Below, one piece after another: positions 1 to 15,400 of a stretch of DNA of 64,000 bases. Position 1 is the stretch's first letter. Every line of letters begins with the position of its first letter. Under the pieces are notes generated by a model. That model searched no databases and was not told the origin of the DNA. It saw only the letters and a list, made by a program, of their open reading frames with translations. Source of the DNA: Cynocephalus volans (taxonomy: Eukaryota; Chordata; Mammalia; Dermoptera; Cynocephalidae); the NCBI RefSeq assembly GCF_027409185.1, contig NC_084475.1, forward strand, positions 16,760,130 through 16,824,129, written 5' to 3'. The position numbers were made by a program, and so were the translations under genes.

Positions 1-122
1 AATGTTCCATTCATTGATCTGAGTGCTGCTCACATTGTGAAAAGTCTGCGAGCTGTAGGTGTAACATCCGCAGTTCCCTACATGTACATTATATTTCAAT
101 AAAACATTAAAAAAAAAAAAAA
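1..122 (+). pseudogene. Possible 3' end of a polyadenylated retrocopy
   Basis: The window opens inside a stretch that ends in an AATAAA hexamer at about 100-105, followed by a run of about 17 A. This is the look of a reverse-transcribed mRNA 3' end. Frame 1 is open from position 1 to a TAA that overlaps the hexamer, but I do not recognise the product, so it may be plain UTR. The 5' part lies outside the window. It could also be the genuine 3' end of an upstream transcript with a genomic A tract. Confidence 0.35.
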
Positions 123-216
123 AAAGTAGGACTGCTTAAAAACATGAAGTGCTTTTGAACCTTGAGCAGCTGCAAAGCTCTGTTTTCTATTTTGATCGTT
201 CTGTTTCTCGAGATGA

Positions 217-5225
<5,009 letters not shown>

Positions 5226-6125
5226 GACTGGATGCCGCTGGCACTGGGCTGGAGCTGGGGGCAGTCCAGGGTTGTGGGGACACAGGAGGGCCGGGAGGGG
5301 GGAGCTGGGAGGGCAGAGGGTTTCCTGAAGATCGCACTGGAAGATTTTATAAAAGAATTTTTGTGGGAGGGGGGGACAGTAAACTTCCTGGGCCACTTGG
5401 GTCCTTCAGGAGTTTCTCTTCAGGCAAGTTTTTTCTCTTTTTAATATATAACTATAATATATATGAATATATAAATATAACTAATGTATGTGAGAGTGGG
5501 ATTGGCAAACCTGCGGTGCTGGGGTCAGGGGGCCAGCTCCGCTTCTTCCACCCAAGTCTTGTGGGGGCCGGGGATTGCTTCAAAGCCAGATGGAAGTGAT
5601 CTTGCTGTCGCAAGGTGTCTGTTAGCTGCCTCCTTTCAAAAGTCACACCTTCGGGAATTGAGAAGAGGATCACCTCTGCTCCAGTCCTGGGGGCAGCCAA
5701 TAGTGACTGCAGGAGGGTCTCAGAAGGGCCCCGAGGCCAAAAGTGTGGAAGGCCCTCTTGACATCATGGAACTCTCCCCAGCGGGACCCAGGATTCCCCC
5801 CCCATCTCTTCCCCACCCCTGGTTGCTGATTGTGGCCCCTTGGTGACTGTAGCTCTTGTCACCTCTCCTGTTGTCACCCAATCTCTAGCTGGGTGTGCAG
5901 GGCTTATGTATAACTGAAGAGCTGGCTTGAGTCAAAAGCCAGGCTCTGCCCAGTGGGGGACTGTACTTTCTTGTCCTGTGCTGTCTCGTGGGCACCCTGC
6001 CTCTCCTGCTCTGTGTCTGGGGTCAGGGGAGAGCTTGCCTTCATGTTCAGTTTCCAAATCAGAATCTCATCTCACCAGGGTGAAATTTTAATTTAAAAAC
6101 TTAAAAAGAGACTTTTCTAACTTCC
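5226..6125 (+). other. UBALD2: UBALD2 3' UTR (end uncertain)
   Basis: Non-coding DNA follows the stop codon and includes an AU-rich island at about 5438-5490. No canonical AATAAA is present. An A/T-rich stretch at about 6085-6115 followed by a GT-rich element near 6128 is the best candidate for the end. The exact cleavage site is a guess. Confidence 0.4.
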
Positions 6126-6129
6126 CTGG

Positions 6130-8820
6130 TTTGTGGTGCTTTTATTTACCTTGAAAGAGGGACGGTGGGCTGCGGATCAGGGAGGGGCTCCATTGTCGTC
6201 GGGGGATTTGATGGTACAGGCAGGACCCAGGTTGGGTGTGGGGAAAAGGGAAGGGACAGGGACTAGTCGTGACATGGTTGCTGTAACCCTCTTTTCCTTC
6301 TGGCCCATGACCAGCAGGAGAGCCCTCTGCGCTCAGCCCCACAAGCCATCTCAACCTGTGGTGGGGAGAGCTGCCCTTTCCATCTGGTGGCCTCCTGATG
6401 GCATCCCCACCCCTTTCTGCCTGGCCCCCTAGCTAGGCCCATCTCTGCTTTTCCTGCCCTCAGCTTCCTTCAGGGTGGCATGTCTGTGTGCCTGTTGTGT
6501 GGCCTTGATGACCTGAAGGTCACCCAAGGCAGTCAGAGCCATACAGACTGGGTGAGTCCCCAAAGGGACTTGCTTCCTTTCCCCCTTCACTACAGCCCTC
6601 CAGGCATTCAGGTAGGGTGGTGCTGGGAATTCCTGACCAGCATCCTCCAGCCCAGCTGTCAGGGGAGCAGGTATGAGCCTGGGCACCTGGCTGAGGGAGT
6701 GGGGACTGGCCACGTGGGTGGGATTCCTCCTTGACCCCTGCCCTGCTATTGGAATGAAAACTGGGACTGGGGGTCCTCAAGTGAAGGGAAACTTGAAGGG
6801 GGCTCATCCCAGCAGCCACGCCATCCTGCTTCCGGACCTTCTCTTGTCTTCTCACACTTGTTTGCTGGGCAACCCCTTCAGTGGAGCAGTACTGTGGACC
6901 CGGCTGCCCTGTTTTCTCTGCATGTGACACATCCATGTACTTTGAAGCTAGGCCTGTCCTTTCAGTTTTGTTTCCTGGTTGGAAACCCCTGAGGCTCCTC
7001 CCACCTCAGCCCTTCCTCTGCCCACCTGTGCTTTCCCAGGCTGAAGGGAAAGCCCCTCTCGAGCACGTGGGTGGCCATGCTGTGACGCCCAAAGGCTGCT
7101 GGGACCTGGGGTGGGGTCCACCCAGGTGCGGGAATGGTGGGGTTGGCCTGGATGGAAAATGTAGCTCCTGGTCCTTTGGTGGGTGTGGGGGAGGGCCTGG
7201 GGGAGGAGAGCTGGTCTGTCCCTCCTGGTGGTGCTTCTCTCTGCCAACCTGGTGAATTTGGCTTCCAGACCAGGGAAACTGAGCCGACCTTCTGACATTT
7301 CATGGCCAGGGTGGGGCCCAAGTGAAACAGGAGCAGCCTGGAGTGGAGGAGGAGTCCTGGCTCTGCCTCCCGCATGCAGAGAAAAGGGCACCAGGAGTGG
7401 GAGATGCCCACCCGGGACTCCACTCTTCCCCATCCCCCACTCCTCCTGGCCAGCCACAAGCATTCCATCATTCGCAAAGACTCACTGGGTCTCAGCAGAC
7501 TGGGGGAAATAAGGGGCAAGCCCCTGCCCCTGCCCAGAGGGCATGCCTGCCCCCCCCCGATGGCACCCCGGCCCAGCCCAGCCTGCCCTCCTTTGCCCCT
7601 GCCAGGTCGGGGGCCAGAAACCTGTTTCTGGCTATTTCCTGCCACTCTTTTTTTCCTCTGTGATTCTGTCACCCCCTCTCCTCACCACAAAGTGGGCCTC
7701 TTGCCCCAGCTGTCCCTTTCCCATGTCAGAGGGGCAGATGGGAACTGGGGGTGGGGGGAGCCCCATCTTTGACTCTGGGCACTTCCTTCCCTCTGAGGGC
7801 AAGAACAGACCTCAGGCAGAAAACTGCCTTGATGACTTCAGGGCTTTAAGGCCTCAGGGTGGGGGCAGCTCTCCCATCTATTGGGGGCCCCCTAGAATCT
7901 GGCTGAAGGCCCATGCTCAGGAGGTCAGGGGACTCCTCCATCCCTAGGTCTTCAACTGGGCTGCCGCAGTGATGGGGGCTTGTCCCTTGCAGTTGTTGCA
8001 CTAGCCGGCCACGCTCCTCTGTCCCCTCCCGCCAGCCAAGACCTTTAGCACAAAGGACTAAAGACAAAGGGGACAGCAGTGAGTCCTCTGACCCCTGGGT
8101 CTGGGATGAGCATGGAGGTGCGTGAATGGAGGTGAGTGAATTGAGCCGAGCAGCAGCTGGAGCAGCACAAGGGCTGGGTGGGCCACAGGGTCTCTGGGCA
8201 AGTGCTGCCCAGACCCACCTTTGCTCCATCTGGGGAGGAGGGGACTGGGAAAGACTGGGGTGAGCCATGGCCGCCCCTGGTCTGAGCCCCTCTTCCAGGA
8301 ATGGTCTCAGGCACAGCTGTCTGCAGCAACCATTCGACAGTGAGCAGCAGAGGATGGCAAGCAGAGACCTTCTCGAGTGGTTTTTGCCTCTGGCTGGTGG
8401 CACGCCTTCCCGGGGCCCCACACCAGGAGCAGGCAGAGAGCAGCAGGCAGCTGCCACGCTCACCTCCAGGGTACAGCTTGCACACCAGCACCACAGGTCC
8501 AGCCTACCCAGAACGTCTCCGTGAGTGGGGTCACTCTCTAGGCCTGCCCCCTAGCCTAGAAGGCAGGAGCACTGGGTCCTGTGAGAGCCACCCATTGCCT
8601 GGGGGCTGGCCTGTGCTGCCCTCCTGAAGCCCCTGCACCCTCCAAGAGTGCCTTCATCTGTTCGGGCGGCTGTCTGACTCTCAGGCTGTCTGTGGACCAC
8701 ACCTGCTTTCCAAGAGGTCTGCCAAGTGGACCTGGAGGTGGTGTGGAGGTGCCTTGGGGGCTGCTCAGCCAGCAGCGGGCCCTCCCACTCCGTCTTCCTG
8801 AGCTGGGATTGTCAGAGAAG
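6130..8820. other. Intergenic region between convergent UBALD2 and QRICH2
   Basis: GC-rich single-copy-looking DNA. The open frames here (up to 236 codons on the minus strand near 6962-7672) lack recognisable protein sequence and look like composition artefacts. No SINE, tRNA or gene is visible. Confidence 0.6.
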
Positions 8821-8850
8821 TCTTGCCCGATGTGAACTTCTTCCTGAACA

Positions 8851-8856
8851 TTTATT
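8851..8856 (-). terminator. QRICH2 polyadenylation signal AATAAA
   Basis: On the minus strand AATAAA lies 10 nt past the QRICH2 stop codon (8867-8869), so the predicted 3' UTR is only about 30-45 nt. No other signal is needed to end the gene, although longer forms cannot be excluded. Confidence 0.65.
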
Positions 8857-8866
8857 TATGCTCTGC

Positions 8867-8982
8867 TCAGTGAGCAGTGGTGGACCGCGGCCCACGAGTG
8901 GGCTCCTCCTCCAGCCCCTCCCCAGGAGGCACATCCATGTGCATCTCCAGCCCCACGGGGTTGCCCTGCGCGTTCGCCATCT
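8867..8982 (-). CDS. QRICH2: QRICH2 coding exon 20 (last)
   Basis: Residues 2731-2768, ending RGPRSTTAH then TGA. The acceptor is CCCCACAG. The frame matches the 1-nt overhang left by exon 19 (Glu codon G|AG). The polyadenylation hexamer follows at once. I recall the human protein stopping a few residues into this exon, so most of this tail may be lineage-specific. Confidence 0.72.
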
Positions 8983-11900
8983 CTGTGGGGCTGGGTGGGT
9001 GGGCCAGGTTTGGCTGAGAGAGACATCCCTCCGAAGTCACTGGTCTGTCTTTCTGTTGACGCGAAGGAACTGTAAGACAGGAGGTGCTGGGGTTGTCTGC
9101 CTCACTCCCCATACCCACCAGGGGCCCACCCAGGCCCACCCGGCTTGCCCAAAGCCCAGGGAAGTCGGAAGCAGCCCCATTAGCCAGGCTGAGATGGGGT
9201 GCAAAGCTGGGGGGTGGGGCGGCCGGGGCTGGGGTGCACAGTGCAGCCTCTCATATGAATTCCTACGCAAACAGTTAAGGCCACTTTTATAATCTTTGTG
9301 AATGGGAAAAAAAACTAGAAAACAAGCTCTCCTGCTGGGGGCTGAGGGCCTGCCTCTTTTTAATGTTTCCTCTGTTAATACAGGGACTATTTAGGCGACA
9401 TTCACACAGACAGGTTCAGGAATTTTTCCTAAGACTACCTGCCCTCTCTCTTCTGCTTCCATAACATTTTAAGTGCCACTGCAGTAGACAGTGGAGTGCC
9501 TGGGAGAAGGGAGCTAAGTACCCTCAAGAGTTCTGGGAGCCCAGGTTACAGCGCTGTGCTCACCGTCCACCACCGAAACCCTCTAACCCAGCCCATTCCC
9601 TTTAGTTACCAGCACTGGCTCTGGGGCCAGACTGCTTGGCTTTGAATTTCAGCTCTGCCACTTCCTAGCTGTGTGACCTTGGGCAGGTACATTAACCTCT
9701 CTGTGCCTTGGTTTTCTCAGCTGTAAGTGGAGCTAGCAAGTCCCTATTTCTTAGTGTTGGTGTGTGGATTAAAATTGGTTCAAATATGCAAAGCTCCTAA
9801 ACTGGTTGGTGAGGAGCCCTCAGTGAAGCCCTGTAACTACCAGGACCAGTCTCCTCTGGCTTCCTTCCTCCCTCAGCCACAAGCCCCCACTGAGCACTGG
9901 CAAGGAAGGGGTGTTTAACAACAGCATGTCGGCTCTTAACTTGGGACAGGGTGGTGTGTGTGCTCTGGGGGGGTCTTCAACTATCCTGCGACCATTTGCA
10001 AAGCGTTGTGGGTACGTAACTTTTATAGGGAGAAGCTCAGCACATTTTATTAGATTCTCTTGGAGGGCCCTAACTCTAAGAGACACTAACCCAACACCCC
10101 CTTGATGACAGATGAAGAAACAGGTCTGGAGAGCGGGGAGACTTGCTCAGTCACTTGATAGTGACCCAGCCTCCTGGCTCCAGTGTCTCTCTCTGGCCCC
10201 CACGTCCTAGTAAGGTCTCCAGGTCCTCGTGTGGCCGAACCCTGGGGGCCCTTAGCTCCCTGACCTTCAGGCATGACTTAGCTCCACAAGGGAGACTGGG
10301 GACTCCAGAGATCTTCCAGGCCCACCAGCTGCCATACAGAACCCATGAGCACCATCTCAAGGAGAGTCAGCGCGCATGAGCAAGGAAGGACGTGGGCCTG
10401 CAGCCCTCTCCCTATTTCCTTTTCTGCAAAGTGAGAACAGTAACAATGTCTACCACACAGACCTGGCACACATCAAGCACTATCTCCACAAAAATGGAGA
10501 CGGTATAAACCAGCAGGGACTGGAAACAGGCCTGGAGGCAGGGCCGAGGCTGCCCAGAAAGACACCCCATCCAGAGGAAAGCTACCTGAGTTGTTGCTGG
10601 CGGACATCTGAGCACTCTGAGGCCGAGAAGGCAGCTGGCCATTGTCGCCGAGGCACGGATCCCTGTGCCCATGGGGCCGGGACTGCCTGGACTTGTGCTT
10701 TGTGGTCCCTGCAGCTGTGGGGGCAGTGGAGGGCAGGGTCAGTGTTGAGACACTGAGCATGAGGTCTGCGGGGACCCGTGGGAATGCGGAAAGGGCTGCA
10801 GGACAGCTGGTAATGCCAGCCACACCTGGGGTAGGGTCCTTTTTGTCCTCAGTTTGTGGACATGCCCCATGTAAGTGCTTCCTTCATCCCCATGACCGCC
10901 CACCTGTCTACTCAGTCAGGGATTCTCTGAGGGCCTACCCACCTCGGCCCCGTGCCATTGCCAGTGCCAGTAAGTCTCTCCCAGGGTCTCTACTCAGCAT
11001 GGGAAGCAACTAGAAAGGTGGGTCCATCACTATAATGTGCCACAGGCTATCAGCAGCAGCACACTTCGGGAGTGGCAAACTGGAAGTGGGCATTCAGGGG
11101 ACGGGAGGCCACTGTGTGGTGGGGGGCTCAGGAGTGGGCACTCTGCTGTTTGGAAGAAGGGGTAGGACTTGGCCAGGCTGATGCTGTGCACAGAGGCCGA
11201 AGCAGGAGGCATGGCAGGGCTGCGTGAAGATGAAGGCTGGCAAGCAAAAGGGACCGCCACATCCCAGCCAACTGGCTGAAGCTGGACGTGTCCTCCACCT
11301 GCAAACATGTCCCTGGTGGCTTTCGAAGAGACCTGAACATTTGGAGTCAGGGAAGTAGAGAAAGTAGACACCCAGGGTCTGGTGGCCCAAAAAAGTGCCT
11401 GGTGTGCCAGGAGGTGGATGTCCCTAGATGACCCAAGCAAAGAGCCTGAGTGACCTGTGGGCCACCTGGACACTCACTGTCTTTGGTCAGGATGCCCGGC
11501 AGCCTTGTATTCATCCGTCCCTTGTAAATATGTCCATCCAGGCCCAAGATATCCACCTCGTCATGCTGTAGAGACAGACCTTTATCCGTTACCATTGTAC
11601 CATCCAGAGTTTTCTCTCTGGTCCTGCCTCCACGAAGGCCCAGGGCACAGAGCACTGTCATCTCCTGACTAAATTTAGTGCATCTCCGGGCACTAAACGG
11701 CGCTCAGAACCCTCTTGGAGGACTCGGGGCGGCACCAGGACAGAGAGACAAAGAGACAAGGTGAAGGAGGTGAGAAAGGTGTTGTTCTGGAGGCCCATGG
11801 AAGGAGGCAGTGATGCCTGGTGGGCGGGGTGGCCAGGACAGCATTCTTCCCCCCCAAAAATAAGATCCTGAGGCTTTAATTGGGTCTGGTCAAGAAACTC

Positions 11901-12447
11901 CCTTAGGGCAGAGGACTGGATGAGGTGACTTCTGGTGGTTTTTCTGGAATGACTTGGGAATCTGGGGCCATGTCAGGGCCTTCCTCCCTTGTGGCTCCCA
12001 GGCAGGGCCCCCGACCTTCATGGCGATCTGGATCTCCTCAGTGGGATACAGGCCCTGTGACAGGTGCTGCAGGCGGCTGCGGCGATAGGGGTAGGTGAGG
12101 GTGTGGCTGCCCCCGCAGCGCCGGGCCACGGTCGAGTAGGTGTAATCTATGTCTGGCGCCCTGTGACGGAGACAGCGGGAAGTCATTGGGAGCAGGCTGC
12201 TGGGAACTTGTGACCTGGGACACTCCTGTGGGGCCGGCCAGAGGGAAGTGGGGCAGCTCTCTTCAGGGGTCTCTGGGAGTCAGGGCAGGTGCAGGGGGGT
12301 TGAGCAGAGCAACCCTGCGGCCCGGCCACCCTGAAGACCACACACACAGAGACATGTACACACAACACACATGGACACGGACACACACAAGCCCCACACA
12401 CGGATGGACACAAACACACCCCACACATGGGGACACACACACACACA

Positions 12448-12490
<43 letters not shown>

Positions 12491-15400
12491 GACACACACA
12501 TCACTTACAGACACACACTCCCTTTTTCTCCCTCAGGGCTTTCCCGGGCAGTGCAGTGAGGCATTCACACGGCCATGGGAGGGGGACAGAAGGCAAGCCT
12601 GGTCACCAGGGCTCCGCACATCCCTGTGGATGTCTGTCCCAGCCCACCGTTTGCTGTAGCAGGGGGAGCTGAGGCACTGGGCCTGCAGCAGCTCGCGGAT
12701 CATCTGGCTGCTGGCCTTGACCGAGCCTCCGAAGTGGATCTGCACCTTCTCGATGTCCATGAGCATCTTGGAGTGCATGGAGCGCAGGCGCCCCACGCTC
12801 CGCTCCATCTGCGCCAGGCCGCCCCGAGGAGGGAAGGCGCTGCCCAGCTTGAGGCTGTGAGTCACGGGCAGATGGAGGGGGTCAGCCGAGGACGCACACT
12901 CCCTGCCCTCACCTGTATAAACCACTGCCTTTGGCTGTAGGCGCCTTTTATGCCGGACCCTCTGTGGGTCGAGCTAGCACCTTGAGAAACACCAGAGACC
13001 CCCGCGGGCTCTTGGCTAAGGGCTGGGCATCGCTGGGCAGCTTGGCTCCGAGGCAGAAGTCCTTTCCACAGCACCCGAGGGGCCAGGCTTTCCGGGGAAG
13101 GTTTTCCTCAATGGGAAGGTACAGAGGAGCCCATGGAAAAAAGCACAGCTCCTCTGGCCAGGGCTGGGGCAGGGGGGAGTCAGCCACACCTGGCCCCACC
13201 TGCACCCTTGGAACCCTCAGGGCTCCAGAGACCAATTTGAAATCCTCTTTACCACAAGCGAAGCCCCATCCCTAGGAGGTGGGGAGGCAGCAGAGAGGAG
13301 GGCAGGAGCCCAAGGGAGCGTGGAGCCAGTGCAGTACCAAGCCCCCTCAGACCCTCTAGCTGCGTGATGCTGGGCCCCCCGCCTTGAGTCCCGGGGTTGC
13401 TGAGACAGCTGCAGGGTGGCGGAGGGGCTCCCCTCGGCAGCTGGTACCCTCGGTAGTGTCCTACCATAACTCCCACCAGGGACCAGAGGGGCAGGTTACT
13501 GCTAGGTCTTCCTGTCCCAACAGTTACACCCTGGGAAGAGCCAGGGGACTAGTTGAGAAATCCATCTAGGGGTCCCCCACCCCGTCTCAACCTCAAGAAG
13601 GAGCCCTCTGCGTGATCCCCAAGAGCTGCCCTGCCTTCCCCGTCCAAAGTGCTGCCCCAGGACTCCACTGTCCCATACCTGCGGCTCTGCTGCCGGACCT
13701 GCTCCAGTTCAAACACTGTGTAGGGGCGGATGGAACGGTGCCCAGGCAGGCCTGGACCTACAGGTGTCACGGGGATGACTCTGGGCAGGGACAGAGAGAG
13801 AAGGGGTGGGGCAGAGTGTGAGAAGTCCCATCACCCAAATCCAGCTACCACCTCCTCCCCGTATTCCACCCGCCTAAAGAACCTTCCCAGCCACCTCCAG
13901 GTGGGGCCTGCCTGTGAAGGACCGAGGGGTGGGAAGAAGACCCGAGAGAGGGGACAGAAGGAAAGGACAAGAGGTGGAGGTAGGTAGGGAATGGAGGAGA
14001 CACAGTCCTACGGTGCCTGCCCCCATCATGGCCACCAGCTGGAGTCGGCAAGGTGAGGACACTCACTGTCCAGTCACAGGTGTCTCCAGGGGACGGTCGC
14101 AGGAGAGGCAGTGGAAATGTGCCAACAGCTGCCTGTTAGGAGTGAGATGCACACAGAGGCAGCCCAGCCCACCAGGTGCAGATCCGGGCCCTGCTCCTGG
14201 GAACTCACCTGCTTCTTGACATGGCTGCTCACACGCTGCACCTGCCTGTCCTAACCCAAAGCCGGCGGGGTCCCAAAGGGCCCCTGAGGGTGTCCCGTGT
14301 AAGCCTCAGGGGCCCCCTGGCGGCCAAGAATGGGAATGCCGGAATTCAAATCTGCTTTGGGCTACGTTCCCCAGGAGCCATCTCAGCTCTGGGGATTGTG
14401 GACTCCTCCCTGTCCCAAAGGCCCAGCGTAGCACACCCAAGCCCAGAGAACTCTGAGCCTCCCCCACTCCTTTTCTCCACTGGAATATGAAGGGGGCCTG
14501 AGCTAGAAGAGCTTTTCAAGTTCTAAAATTGTGACCCTCCAGGCATGGGATGGGGTCCCAGGCAGGATCAGCTGTGTGCTGGTGGGAGCTGTTTGTCTGG
14601 GGACCCCTGGCCGTGCACCACCTGCCCTGACCCCGCAAGAGTGTGTGCCTCCCCCGCTGTCTTCGGGCCTCACCTGCGCATGGCAGCGGCCTCGTCCGCC
14701 TGGTAGAGTGGAGAGCGCTCTTTGAGCTGCTGTCGCAGCGACTTCCACCGATCCTCCAGCAACTGTTTCACTGGGTCCAGCTCCAGGCGGCCCAGCTGCA
14801 GGGGCGGGGGCACGGGGGGAGCTCTCAGAAAGCAGGTGGGGGGGGCTGGCTCTAAAGAAGGTGGCACCCCTACCCAGGAGAGTCCCCACCCCACTCCTGC
14901 TGCTCACCTTGCTGTCCATCTCCACTAGGAGCTTGTCCAGCATCTTCTGCCAGTCCTGCTCTTGCCCACTCATCTTGGCCACCAGCTCCTGCATCATGTG
15001 GTTCAGCTGCTCTGTGGTGGCGTCAAACTGGACACGGCTCACTTTGGACGCCAGGGCGCTCTTGTCGGCTTTCTGCAGGGAGAAAGGAGGAGGCCCCGAC
15101 CTGGGAGAGCGCCATGGAGGAGCCCCACATCCCCCAGGGGCCTTGACCCCCGACACCCAGCGGGTTTCTGAGAGCCAACACTCCCCCCGCTGGCTCGACT
15201 CCTGGCCTCTCAAAGGACAGCCAGCGGGACCTCCCTGGGACACAGAGTGGCTCCTGGGGCCTGGCGCTCACCACGCCTATCTCCATCTCCAGGTGATCCC
15301 TGTTGGCTTTTTCCTTTTCGAGCTTTTCTAGCCCCCGGTACAACACCTGGGGGGGCGGAGCGAAGCGAGCAGAGCATGAAGGGGGCGGGGCCGGGCGGCA

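Noticed and set aside
6962-7672. 236-codon minus-strand open frame in the intergenic region
   Set aside because: No recognisable protein or splice-supported exon; GC-rich composition explains it.
12186-12659. Thr-His-rich and Cys-Val-rich open frames
   Set aside because: Both are translations of the CA microsatellite.
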